In this document: piece after piece, positions 10,402 to 22,128 of the stretch | How the letters are laid out: every line of letters begins with the position of its first letter | Position numbering within the stretch: position 1 is the first letter of the stretch | DNA from: Ephemerocybe angulata | Taxonomy: Eukaryota > Basidiomycota > Agaricomycetes > Agaricales > Psathyrellaceae | Direction of reading: 5' to 3' | Length of the DNA stretch: 64,000 nt | Assembly (NCBI GenBank): GCA_013368325.1 | Contig: JAACJK010000112.1 | Coordinates: 124,001 to 188,000 of the forward strand | Program-made: the position numbers and the translations under genes | Notes under the pieces: generated by a model | Seen by the model: only the letters and a program-made list of their open reading frames with translations | Database searches by the model: none | What the model was told of the DNA's origin: nothing

Positions 10402-13400
10402 ATGGCGGAATCGACAGACGAAGTCCAGGTATCCTCTAGCCCACCCAGTGGCGAGCGTATGGCAATTATCAATGTCACTCATCGTAAGGTTATGTTTGCA
10501 TCCATGTAATGCGCTGCGAACTCAAAAAGCTTGTATTCCCATAGACCATGGACCTCTGTATAGAGTCGGGCACATCAGCAATGCACTCATGGGTCCAAAC
10601 TATGGTGAGCCCCCTTGCTGCCTCATTTCAGGTTCACAGAGTTTAGCGCCTGCCTTCACTAGGGCAAGTTTACCAGAATGCAGATCGACCAGAACAGGCT
10701 CCAGAGGGACGATCATTATCAAAACTAGGTGCGTGCTCTTGCCACACTCGCAGGCCCGACTCTGAATGAAAGTTATCAACAGGAGATCCTGAAGCACACC
10801 GGCGGGAAGGAGGGTTGGGCAAAGCGCCAGCGTTGGACCGCAACGGTAGCCACATCGGCGAGGTTCATGTCTCAGACGAACCAGCATCGGGTAGGCGTCT
10901 TTGTGTACTTCCGATCTTGAGATGAGCTCACAAATCTCGCAGAACTGCATCGTATCCTCAAGCCTATCCCTAATTCGTCACATAATCGCGACCGCAAGAA
11001 GTCTCCTCCCGATTCAAGCTGCATGGCGGGAACACGGGTTGCTGTGGTAAAGGAGATTGTCCGGTGGGCTGACAAGACGAACCTTCTTACCTGGGGTGAC
11101 AGTAGCCACATTTTGTGGCTTTACGGATACGTTGGTTGTGGCAAGTCGGCGATTGCTCAAGCGATTGCAGAAAAATTCGGCAGGCGAAAGCGGCTAGTAG
11201 CAAGCTTCTTTTTCTTTCGTGCGTCAGGCGCGAGGAGCAAGGCGGGAAGGTTTGCAATGACTATAGCCTGTCAAGTGGCAGCAGCAGTGCCGAGTGCAGG
11301 CCCGTACATCCTTTCAGCTGCCAAGACACACGTGGGGTTATTAACTCATTCTTCTCTGGACCAGCAGTTCCAACGTCTGGTCTACGAACCGTTGATGGAG
11401 GCTACCAAAGGGAACCCCTTCAAGTCTCCATTCCTCATCGTCGTTGACGGCCTCGACGAGTGCGATGACCGCGCTGACGTTGCAAGATGGATAACCGACA
11501 CCATCAATTACTTCGAAACGCACCCCCGTATACCACTTAAGTTCCTCATCACAAGTCGCGTTGAGGAGCACATCCGTAAATGCTTAATATTATCGCCTGA
11601 GGTACGCCTAGTGAACCTTGTGGACCATGCCCCACTGGCGGACATTGGACTGGTCATGCGAAGGACTTTGGAAAACGCCGCGAAGTCGAGCCGGGTTATT
11701 CAAGCACATGGGAAACAGTGGCCCGAAGAAATCGATCTCCAGAAGCTTATCGAGCACACGGGCGGGTCCTTCATCTTTATGGCGACTATCCTCAAGTTTA
11801 TTCTGGATCACACCGATGCAGCAGGACCCAATCCAATCGATCGCATTCAACTTGCACTCAAGATCAACCCAGGGCTGGACGGGCTTTACACGCAGACGCT
11901 TGCGACTGCAGAGCACATTCCCCACTTCATTGACGTCATCTCGACAATTGCGCTTCTCAAAGAACCCCTCTCTATCATGGGCCTCGCCGAACTTCTCAAC
12001 ATCCCCCCGGCAGACATCGTACAAGTGCTTCTCCCATTGCAGCCTATTCTCCATGTTCCTGGGGATGACCGTACCCCCGTCACGCTGTGCCACACATCGC
12101 TTCACGACTACCTCAACGCACCCAGCCGCTCAAAGCACTTCTCTGCGCAACCCAGTCGAATAAACTTGATCGTAGAAGGATGCTTCCGGTCTTTTGCTCA
12201 AGCCACCGAGAGAGAAACAATCCCAAACGAAGTCCGAAACTATGCCGAACGCTTCATGGTGTCCCACTGGGCGTCTAAGCTAGAGCCATCAGGACCAGAT
12301 ACGGATAGCCCGAGACTCAGACCTCCAGAATATCCGAGCCCCGAGAACTCTGGGTTTGACCGTGCCTTTCTATCTACGTACCTCATGGTACACCGAAATA
12401 TGGAGTCTAATACGACCCTTCCTAGAAAGGCTATCACGATAGCAGAGGTCGCAGGAAATCTGTTAGACGGCTCTTCTAGGAGCTTGCTATCAAGGATCCC
12501 CGACAACAGCAGCTCATCTTGGTGTGAAATGGGCGGAGCCCTGTCCCGGTATCTGGAACAAGAGGGGCTGAAGTTTCAACCTTCACTCCAAGACGATTAC
12601 CTGAAGCAGGGCGTGCAGCTTCTCTTTGCTGTAGATGTCGGCCAACAGAGATTATACGTTCATGAGGAACAGCTGGAGACCCAAGCCGGCCAATATGTCT
12701 GTTCCTTCTGGTTGCGCGATCTGGTAGCAGCTATTGAGACAGACTCGTCGCTCGATCTAACGAGCCTTTCCAGGCGGATTAAGGTTCCAGTACGAGAGCG
12801 GTTGAGATACGTCTTAGCCCCACGGAAGGATAGCCTCTGGGAGCACCGGGTGGCAATGGGACCTAACTACTGGCCATACATCCTGGAACGAGATGCTTCA
12901 ATCGCCGTAAAGGCAATCGAAAGAAAGGTATACCATGAATTTCTCTCCCATCAGCTCTATGCACTTTTCTGACACACTTACCCCATAGTTCTCGCTTGAC
13001 TTCGAATTCAGTGCCTCGGACTGGGAGGAAATGTCACCCTTTGATGTCGATACAGTATGGGACATGGAGGAAATAATATCAAGGCCACGTAGCGATTGGA
13101 ACGCGGATTTCACCCTGGGATTTCGCGTGCGTTGTTCTACGAAGGCTTCTGTCTGATTTCCTTTACTAAACAGCTCAATATAGCCCTCTGCAATATCGTA
13201 TGGGAATGAGGGTGTCTCCATATTAGATGCATTATACGTGAGTTTATTAGCCCAAACACCCCGCTGTTATCAGTGAAAGAATTCCTCACCTATCGCAACA
13301 GTTTTTCTACCAGCTGTCCCTGTGTATGCAGCGCAAGTGCGAGCATCGGAAGAGCAACTGCGAGATTCAACGATCTCCCTTTGGGTACTACGCACGCCAA

Positions 13401-13406
13401 AGATGA
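10402..13406 (+). CDS. NACHT-domain NTPase (NLR-like protein), NLR-B, paralogue of NLR-A
   Basis: Model: 10402-10483, 10545-10604, 10783-10890, 10943-12927, 12989-13126, 13184-13237, 13302-13406. The total is 844 codons with all phases consistent, giving 843 residues. Exon order and phases match NLR-A exactly. Intron 2 is longer (178 nt) and could hide a small extra exon. The N-terminal motif reads HISNALMGPNYG where NLR-A has NVHNALIGSNYG. Walker A is GYVGCGKSAIAQ and Walker B is FLIVVDGLDEC. The end of the protein is Cys/Arg/Lys-rich (about the last 30 residues). No C-terminal WD40, ankyrin or TPR repeats are seen. Tandem duplication with NLR-A is clear. It converges on the CHAT gene, with 404 bp between stops. 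Confidence 0.87.
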
Positions 13407-13810
13407 TTTACTATACCCCCTGCTCGTGGCTCAAGAGTCGGCCTTTGCCGAATCCAAGGTTAATCATTGTATGATTGATCCCTGAACCCAAGAGCGATCC
13501 CTCTAGGCTCTTCCTCCGTCTTACATGCACTGACAAGCCCTATATACCCCTTCGCTTGTTTCCCCTCCTTACTTGCAATTTCTCGCCGAAGTGTTCTACT
13601 AATTTACATTTGCTCGACAAGGTTTAAGTGTCCAAGGGTCGCTGATCGTCGACCACACAAACTCCTAGGATTTTGTAATAAGCAAAGCCTCATCTGTACC
13701 TGCCAGGTATTAGCGGAGTCCGTCCGGCGGCTCGTAGTGTAGTGTGTCCGCTCAGTGAAATAAGACTGGAATACATTGGAGGTCGGCAAGTATAAGTACG
13801 GCGGCGAAAC
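13407..13810. other. Spacer between convergent NLR-B and CHAT genes
   Basis: These 404 bp separate two convergent stop codons and should hold both 3' ends. I see no gene, repeat or RNA in it. Confidence 0.3.
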
Positions 13811-16800
13811 TTAGTAACCAAAGTGGACATAAGGAATCCAAGCGAGGAATGACTGCTCCGAGCTATCGAGGCGTTTGCGTAACTTCATGATTGAATGGTG
13901 AAGAGCATATGCAGAGAGGGATCCATCAAGCCCACTGTCGCCGCTACCCGCTTCGCGATGTGTGCAGAGGTACTCGTAGAAATCCTTTGCAACTTCTGAG
14001 GCGTGTTCATCCCCGATTGACCACATCGTAGCGACTACTCGGCGATACCCCGCAGCGAGCATCCCGGCTGCGAGATGGACAGCTTCGTCAGAGAGTGTCT
14101 CCTCGCCTGTGCCCGTTTGGCATGCCGAGAGGAAAGCGAGATCAGCGTTTTTAAGGTCTCTCTGAATGATTGTCGCGAGATCCAGTGAGCCGTTGTGAAA
14201 CCGGAATCGGCTGTGGAGCGGGTCACCGGCGTCCTGAAATGCGTGGCATGCCAGGTGAATGCAACTGAAGTGCTCCATGTGCTCCAGACACTCGTCGACA
14301 GTGACAGCACTTCCTTCAAGCAGAAGTACTCTTATTCCATCTTCCGTAGCCTTGCGATGGATCGACTGCACCTCCTCTGTGGTGCCGGGGATTGACGGTG
14401 CACCTGGTGCGTTGGGCTGGCTTGTCAGAAAGAGGCCGGAGGCCTCCTTGTCGATACATCGACGATTGCTTACTCGGGTGGTAAGAGCGGCGATGGTAGG
14501 AGTGTACGATGGGATGGCGTAGTCCAAAATGGATTCTGAATGCGAGTTCCCATATATACCTGCCGCATGAATGGGGAGAAATGACAAGGTGCCTGTTGGG
14601 CACAGCCAGATCCTCGGCGGTAGCTTTCCGGATGATTCCTCAATTCTCTGTGCACACATAAGCCAAAGTGCTAAGGTAGGACGCTGAGAGACGCACCGAG
14701 TGGCCGAGCGAATCCAAAATTGGCTTCATGACTTCATTCCATAGATTTTCAAGGACTTGTTTTACAACGTCTTCACCTGGCGCTCGCTTCTTTTGAAGTG
14801 GCACCAGTGCTCTTTCCGAGACATGATTGTTCGCCTCTCCTTCTCGGACACAGAGCCCATGAAGCTGTAGCTGTTTGTCCAGACTGCGGCGGTACTGGTC
14901 GGCCTTCTCAAGGGAGAACTTCGGCAAGGGAATGTGGACGGGCTTGTCAAGGCCGGCTAAGAGCGCCATAGCATCACACCTCTCCACATCAACGTTGATA
15001 ACAACGACGGCGCCTGAGTCAGGAAGGTTCTGTAGTAAGGCTGAGCTTGGAGATGGCAGGAGGAAGGTCTCAAAGCCAGGAATGGCTCGCGCAGCTCCGA
15101 GGAGGGCGTCCCATTGCCGCGCGAGGTCTAAATGCACACGCGCATCGTCCTCCACTGTAATCTTTTCAGAGAAGGACATGTCAATATGTGGCGGGGCTCG
15201 AGCTGATCCGGCGTTCTCGAGCTGTTTCGCAACGTCTGATATGCTTTGCGCCAAAGAGGCATCGTGGGCCTTGAGGTCGTCCATTGGTACGCGGAGATGA
15301 TTGAGCTGATTCCAGACGAGACAGCGACCCTGCTCAAGCCATTCCAGAGCCTTGTCAGGTCTATTAAGCTGACAGGCAATGGCGGCGGCCTCAAGAGGTA
15401 CTAAGCCAGACGCGCCCTGGAGCTGGGAGTATCGACTCTCTACCGTCTGCTCGAGGCCTGCGCTTAAAGCAATCATGGCTACGGCAGTGTCGAAGGCGGG
15501 CACGATGTCGGGTGATTCAGGGTGGTGATGATGCAACATCCTAGCCCAGGAGGCCGCACTTTGCATGCGAGCCCGTGGATGTGCGAAGGTACGTCCTGCG
15601 ATGGACTTGAAAGTAGAAATGCTTCCATCAAAATCTTCGCTGTTCCTGGTCACGACCCACCGACCGCGATAGGCCCAAGCAAGGTTGACGAGTGTGCGCA
15701 CGAGATCTGCATTGCCCTCAGGAGTCAGTTCTATCACTTTTCGGAAAGTTAGAATTGCCTCGTCGATATCGGAAAGGGCTAGAGTCTGCCCAAAGCGTGA
15801 CAGAAACGCGTATCCAAGATTACTGAGGCGACCAGGGATTGCATGCCCCTCGGGTGTGAGCTCGATTGCCAGCTTATGAGCTGCGATCGACTCAGCAATG
15901 TCTGGGAGATTGCGAAAGCTTTGGAAGCGAGTTTGAAGTGCGTTACCAAGGGTGCTGAGAATCCCAGGTCGTTGAACATGTTCATCGGGAATGAGCTTAA
16001 TCGCCTTGCGCAATGCTGAAATGCTTTCAGCAATATCCGGAGGGTTTTTCGTGACTAGGAAGTGTTGGTATAACGCCATGCCAAGATTGTTAAGCCTCGC
16101 AGGAAGATCCTTATGGTCGTCGGGAGTTAGGCCCACCACTTTCTTCGCAGTCGAAATTGCTTCTTCGAGGTCGGGGAGATCACCGTTATGATCATAACGA
16201 CATCCAAACGAATTGCCTAGATTCGTGAGGAAGGAAATGGTGTCCTGGTGGCATGTGAGTGCAAGCTGCACCGATTTCTGTTGGGCTGAGATTGCCTTGG
16301 CGATACCTTGAGGGTCTCCAGTGCGGAGGAAGAGAGACTGGAAGGATACTCCCAGGCCAGCGAGGCGGGAAGGGAGCTCGGTATCGCTCTGGGGTGTGAG
16401 ATTAACTGCTTTTTGGCAAGCAGTGATCGCTTCCTCAACATCACGCAAATTGCCGAGGAGCTCATATCGAGCCTGGAGCAAGCTGTGGAGCAGGTCCAGA
16501 TGAGAAGGGAGTTCGGCAGCCTCTGCAACTTCAACAGAACGCTTCTGTATTACGATTGCTTCGTCAATGCTGCCAATCTCCCCAGTGCAATTAAAGTGTT
16601 TGTCCAATGCGAGGGCGAGGTCTTTAAGTCGCTCAGAGAGGCTCGGTTGGAGGTCCTTATCGGCGAGGTCAATCGATTTTCGCTGGGCGGATATCGCATC
16701 AGAGAGGTCCTGCAGATTTCCTTCTCGTTGAAAACGGCACGTCAACGAAATCCCCAGATCTCTCAGTGTATGGGGAATGGCGATACTCCCGTTTGGACTG

Positions 16801-17343
16801 AATTGAATGGCCTTTTGCTGCAGAGAGATCGCCTTCGATATGTCATCAACGTTTCTTGTCTGGTCGAAGCGAAGCTGCAGCGATGTGGCCAGGCTGGTAA
16901 GTGTGCAAACCAAACCCGGATAGTCTTCAGTTTCCAGTTGCATTGCTTTGTCGAGTGCCAAGATTGCCTCATCAATATCCGCAATGTTCTTCGTCGTCCG
17001 GAACTGACTTGTAAGAGCTTCGCCACGCCGGCGGAAGTCCTCAGGAAGGCCTGCACAGATAGGTCAGGTTGGGTTTATAGTCCGAAATAAGGCGTCTCTC
17101 ACTATCTTCTCCCAGAGTTAATTTGGACAGCACAATGTGCAACTCAAAGGACATGACCAGGCCCAACTGCGGATCCCTTGTGCCCATCTTGAAGGAGGGA
17201 CTCATAACTGTTTGCAAACGATCAGCAGTAGCTTGAGGACCATGAACCGCTCGTACCAGCTTCCGTCTGTAGCAGAGTGAAATCAAGATGGATGAGGCCA
17301 ACGTCGTCACCCTCGTCCCGGATGGCAGCACAGCTAATCCCAT
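13811..17343 (-). CDS. TPR-CHAT protein (caspase-like HetF/separase-type protease domain)
   Basis: Minus-strand exons that join in phase: about 17343-17103, 17050-14697, 14647-13811 (introns of 52 and 49 nt). The middle exon encodes about eight or nine degenerate TPR-like repeats of roughly 48 residues, each with a variant of DIDEAI followed by a conserved LxxLG. The last exon is a CHAT domain: WLCPTGTLSFLPIHAAG, then HLACHAFQD with the presumed catalytic His, then FLSACQTGTG with the presumed catalytic Cys, then VVATMWSIGDEHA. CHAT domains are clan CD cysteine peptidase relatives. Both catalytic residues are present, so activity is plausible. Minus-strand exons at 17842-17358 may add an N-terminal C2-like region; their splicing is unresolved. 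The gene converges on three NLR genes, which suggests, but does not prove, a shared cell-death role. Confidence 0.83.
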
Positions 17344-17357
17344 CTACCCCCGGGGGA

Positions 17358-17842
17358 CTAAAAAATACATGTTCGATCAGTCATGGTGTCCAGTCCAATG
17401 AGAATATGAGCAACCAACAACTCAATCGAGCCACGCATTTTCCAGCGTCGTGATGATTCTTTAACAAGCGGAAGCTTCATTCCCGTGAGGTCTTCCCTGT
17501 CGCCCACTTTGATGAATATCTGGACGAATGCCATGTTCAGAGACGGCAGATACTCGTTGGAGGTGTCGGTGCGCTCAATGGCAATGTCTGACGGGGTTGT
17601 TATGATCACAGGCGCAGGATGGAAATCGATCGTTCTGGCTGGGACACGCACCCTTCACGTTGTACCTGGACTTGTGGTTCAGCCTCAGGACTACAGGTTT
17701 GACTGAACCTACAACTCACTTTGCTTCTCCTCCAACGGCCTGGATTACATCTGAGCTCCTGTGTGCCATTCAGCGCCTTACGACTATATATTGTGGTAAT
17801 GGAGTATACCTTTCCCTGTCTATGGACATCTCTTGAGTTCAA
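17358..17842 (-). other. Probable 5' exons of the CHAT gene (possible C2-like region)
   Basis: Minus-strand frames here are open and protein-like, with NEYLPSLNMAFVQIF followed by a short Arg/Lys-rich segment. Basidiomycete TPR-CHAT proteins often begin with a C2-like domain, which is why I suggest these are 5' exons. I could not find a phase-consistent path linking them to 17343, so the start codon of the CHAT protein is not fixed. Confidence 0.35.
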
Positions 17843-18366
17843 TTGTCTTCAAAATTCGGTCAGGCTTGGCTCGAGAAACACGTAGAAATAGAGGAGACGA
17901 TCCCTTGCGGTGTGGTGAGCGGTACAGGTCATGCAGCACAGCCTACATTGGCCGCACACCATTCACTCGACTTGGACAGTCTGTGACAAGCCGGTGATCG
18001 TGGGTGTATTGATTCACAAAGCATATAAACTCCTCGAAATGTCATATCAAATCTATAGAGGCATAGGTAGCAGGAGTTCAGAAGCATCACCAAGTGTAAC
18101 TGCACATGATTGCTAGCCACATAGATTCGATTTATGGACACAGCGCCAAATTAAGCGCTCAGGTCCCATCTCGCACCAGCGCCAGCAGTCAAGGAGTCAT
18201 AACCATGATTCAACAGGGCAGAAGCAGTGCTATTTGCGGGCTACTTGCAGGCTGTGGCCCCATAAATACCTAGAGTACATCAGGTACAGTTACATTTAAA
18301 TGTGATTCAAATGTCCATGGCGGAGGGAGGAGCGCTGTGAGAGAGATCTTCGCAGAGAAACAACGC
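17843..18366. other. Spacer upstream of the CHAT gene and downstream of pepP
   Basis: About 520 bp lie between the CHAT 5' region and the pepP-like stop at 18367. No coding exon or RNA gene is supported. It should contain the CHAT promoter. Confidence 0.3.
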
Positions 18367-20196
18367 TCAAGCATTCCCAGAGCACACGCTCTCAACCCAC
18401 TCGACATCACTGCGCACAGTGGTCAAGTTCTCATACCCCGTCTCCGTAATGTGCACCACATCCTCAATCCGAATGCCCCCCACAGCCTCATATCTCGCCA
18501 ACACCTCCTCATCAATATGCCTCGACCCCCTCACCCCCGCCAACAAATGCGGCGAAAAATAAATCCCCGGCTCCACCGTCACCACCATCCCCGCCTCCAA
18601 CGGCAGCCTCAACCGCAAATACGTGTACAGGCTCTCGTCGTCCACCCCGTGGTGGGGGAGGGTGCTGTTGGAAGTGGGCTTGCTGGTGCTGGGGACGTCG
18701 TGCACGTCGAGCCCGAGCGAGTGGCCGACGCCGTGCGGGAAGAAGGCGGCGGGGACGCCGGAGGCGAGGATGGAGGAGGCGGAGTTGTAGGAGCCCGAGT
18801 TGGGGGAGGTGGGGGATTTGAAGATGCCGAGGCGTTGGAAGCCGGATACGAGGACGTGGTGGCAGATTTGGTGGATCAAGTCCCAGTGGACGCCGGGTTT
18901 CAGGGCGTCGAAGGATTTCTGGGGTGTGGAGGTGAGTATATGTATGATGAAGAAGAGGAGGAGGACGAGGCAGGGGAGGGGGAGACGCGTACCTGTTGCA
19001 TCTCGAGGACGAGTTCGTAGATGGCTCTGGCCTCGGGGGTGAACTTGCCGCCGTTCCCGACGGGCATGGTGCGGGTGATGTCGGCGGCGTAGTTGTTCCA
19101 CTCGCAGCCAGCGTCGATGAGCAGAACTTGGGGCTCAAAGTCGGAGACCTCGTTCTTGTTGAGGTGGTCGTGGGGCTTGACGGGGCCCCAGGCGAAGGCC
19201 TTGTCGTTGCAGCAGTAGTGGAGCGTGGACGCCCTGGAGGACGCTGCGACGATGGGCGGGTAGGCTTGGTGAATGGAGCTGTGGGATGTGAGTTAATTAA
19301 TAGTTGTGAGAAGGAGGTTTTTGGTATGCACCCTTCTCGGCGGCAGGAGGCGACGAAGATGGCTTCGGCTTCGGCTTCGGTTTGGATGAGCCATTCGGAG
19401 GGGAGTAAGGGACGTTCGATACCGGCGGCTGCGTCTTTCTGGATCTTGCCTTGCACGGCCTGACCGAGAACCCTCATTACCGTTTCGTGCGCCCTGGAGC
19501 TGATCTCGTTCGCCTTGCGGATCTGCACGATCTCAAAGGCGTCCTTGGTCAAACGGGCATGGTGGAGCGCCGAGAGGAGGTACGCGTCAGTGACGGCAGC
19601 TCCTTCGGATTGGAGTGCGAAATCGGTATACTCTGAAGGGAGCTTAGGGAACAGGGGAGAGTCTTTCGGGAGAGTGTGGAACAGGGCGTTCGGGAAGGCC
19701 TTGAGGGTCGTCTCGATGGTGGACTGGAGAGCAGCCGGATGGTCGATCTTGGTGGCGTCGAATATGTCCTTGGCTTCGTCCAGCGAGGGAGGGGGCACGG
19801 ACCACATGATGTCCGCGAGCTCGGCCTTGGGGATGAATAGGTCGAGGGTGGCTTTCTCGAGCGAGGTGCCCTTCTGGTAGACCGCGAGGAGGAACGAGGA
19901 CGGGATGGCGCAGCCTGTGAGGTAGTAGAAGTTGGACTCTTGGCGGAAGATGAGCTCCCTGTCGGTGTCGTTGCGGTATTCTTGCACGCCGCCTGCGACG
20001 AGCATGACTTGGGGCTGCGATACAGTTCATTGGGGACCCTTCTGGGAGGATGAGGGCACGGACCTTTGTCTGCTCATTCGCCGGGAGGAGCTTGACGAGC
20101 TCGTCGAAGGTCTTTGTGACGTGGGTGCGGGCTGGGCGGCGTCGTCAGTAGTGCTCGGGACATTGGGCTGCGCAACTCAGTACCAGGGAAGGCCAT
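18367..20196 (-). CDS. pepP: Xaa-Pro aminopeptidase/dipeptidase (peptidase family M24, pepP-like)
   Basis: Model on the minus strand: 20196-20184, 20131-20064, 20014-19332, 19278-18993, 18918-18367. The total is 534 codons with all phases consistent, giving 533 residues. The 13-nt first exon gives an N-terminus reading [16 protein letters not shown], which matches the start of fungal pepP proteins. An AMP_N domain follows ([16 protein letters not shown]). The catalytic M24 pita-bread fold shows all five metal ligands: Asp in [18 protein letters not shown] (two), His in [13 protein letters not shown], Glu in TVEPGIYF and Glu in IRIEDVV. The enzyme releases residues next to proline from peptides using two divalent metal ions, probably in the cytosol. 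It is divergently transcribed from RRP42 with only 88 bp between start codons. Confidence 0.92.
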
Positions 20197-20284
20197 GACT
20201 GTAGCTGGAAGAGATTAGCTTCTGTTGGGGCTTGTTTGTTCCGCTGAGATCCATCATTTTCGGCGGGCGCTTCCTGGGTGCAGC
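20197..20284. promoter_or_regulatory. Shared divergent promoter region of pepP and RRP42
   Basis: Only 88 bp separate the ATG of pepP (minus strand, 20196) from the ATG of RRP42 (plus strand, 20285). The two genes must share or overlap their core promoters. No TATA box is obvious. Confidence 0.6.
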
Positions 20285-21457
20285 ATGGCTTCCTCCTCCA
20301 TTTCCAAGGCCGAGAGCGCGTACATCGAGGTCGGCCTGTCTGAGCAGCCCCCGCAGCGGCTCGATGGACGCGCTCTGACCGACTATCGCGCCATGTCGCT
20401 CGAGACAGGCACCGCACCTCTCGCCAACGGCAGCGCACGTCTTACCATCGGACGGAATCCCCACGACGGATCGGGAGGAACCGAGATTCTTGCTGCCACG
20501 AAACTCGAGGTCGAGACAAACGAGGATGGCGGGTCTGATCAGGGACGCGTAGTGTGCTCGGTGACATGGTGAGTCGCCCTATCCTGCCCCCTCTGCGCGG
20601 TTAATGAACTCAGAATACAAGAAAGTTCGCCTGCAGCCTACCCACACCTTTCGTCGAACGCTCTCGAGGATCTGCAGCACGATCTTACGACTGTCATACA
20701 CACCACTCTGTCTCATCCTTCTCTTCACCCTGACAACCTCAAGATCATCCCCGGGAAAAAGTCGTGGCTGCTCAGTCTTGACCTCGTTATCCTCAGTGAT
20801 GCCGGCAATATCTACGACGCGCTTTTCATGGCTGCACGCGCTGCGCTCTGGGATACCAAGGTTCCTAGGACTCGCTTCATTGAATATAAAGCCAAGAAGG
20901 GTGGTCCTGCTTCTGGTGGGAAGGGCCGAGACGGGATGGATGTCGATGAAACCGCAACTAGCGGCTTTGATACTAGGAAGACGAACCACGCGACAGACTT
21001 TGAGCTCCTTGATTACTGGGATGAGGGTGAGGTGCTTGATGGCAGGGAGCGATGGCCACTCTGCGTCACGTTCAACCTCGTAAGTGCCTTTGATGCTTCC
21101 ACGTAGCTTGGTTGGATATTTACGATGGTGCCAGGTTCCAAAGACCCATTTCCTTGACGCCACGCAAGTGGAGGAAGCGGTCGCCGTCCTCAAGGTTTTG
21201 TTCATTTTCGCGTCGTCGTCGGTGCAGGGAATGCGCATGCTTGGCCCTGGGGAGGTAACCTCTGCCCAGATCAAATCCCTTCTCAAGGTAAGCAAGCAAC
21301 CGGTGACCCTGAAACGCTTTCCTTACCCATTGCCGTTGCGCAGGAGGCAGAGACACATTCGCGGAACATTTCAAGCGCCCTTGACAGCAAATTGAAAGAT
21401 GAAGATGTGCGACGAAACCAAAAAGCCTCGGAAGCCTTCTCTCAACAGCGAAGATGA
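20285..21457 (+). CDS. RRP42: Exosome complex subunit RRP42 (RNase PH-like)
   Basis: Model: 20285-20568, 20626-21079, 21135-21287, 21344-21457. The total is 335 codons, all phases consistent, giving 334 residues. The start reads MASSSISKAESAYIEVGL, then RLDGRALTDYR and a TEILAATKLEVE strand, as expected for the Rrp42/EXOSC7 branch of RNase PH-like exosome ring subunits. Later blocks include WLLSLDLVILSDAGNIYDA, AALWDTKVP and THFLDATQVEEA. An insertion with Gly/Lys and Asp/Glu runs (about residues 200-245) is typical of fungal versions. The protein is a structural ring subunit of the 3'-5' RNA exosome in nucleus and cytoplasm and is expected to have no phosphorolytic activity of its own. Confidence 0.9.
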
Positions 21458-22128
21458 TGCTTGCCGTATATTTATCTCTGATGCTCTCGTCTCAGTGCTC
21501 AGTCCGACTTCTTCCCAATCAATTGCTATCACCGTGACCATGACTCATGAATGGCTTTTCGCCTTATAACCCGCCCATGAGCGCTGAGCGCCTGTGCTGG
21601 TTGCAGCCGGCATTATTATGGTGTAGCGCCTTCTCAATATGATGAATATCCGAATCCTTGACGTAGAAATGACAGCAACGAGTGCTTTGTTGAACATGCC
21701 TTGGCAGGGCTATTCAATATTGAACGATGGTTGTCACCGTATCATGTGGCCTTTCCTGGAGGAGGACTGGTACCATATCTCCCTTCTCCCCCCCTCCATC
21801 CCTGTTTTGAACGTTAAAGCTGTTTGGAACGCAAAGACAACCATCTTTAATGGCTTGCGGAGGCCCAGGTAGGGTGGTGAAAGGGGCGCAATTCCTTTTG
21901 CGCGTTGTGCGGTACTGGCTCGTTTCAGCTGCATCAAGTGGGCACTGCGACTGGGCCGATCACATGGGTTGCCAACGCCCCGCTCAAAACATAAAACAGT
22001 TCATATTTCCATATCCTTCGTATCCTTCTGCCCTTCGTGACTCGTCATTCATTATTCAGGGCTTGACTGCTCTTGACCGCTTCCCTCCATCTCTTCGCGT
22101 AGCCTCGAGACTGTAGCCGACGACGAAG
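21458..22128. other. Spacer downstream of RRP42
   Basis: About 670 bp with no supported gene. The last part (about 22000-22128) should be promoter and 5' UTR of the gene starting at 22129; a pyrimidine-rich stretch precedes that ATG. Confidence 0.3.

Noticed and set aside
10605..10782. Extra exon inside the long second intron of NLR-B (for example 10632-10667)
   Set aside because: A phase-compatible 36-nt exon is possible, but NLR-A has no counterpart and the sequence shows no similarity to the protein around it.
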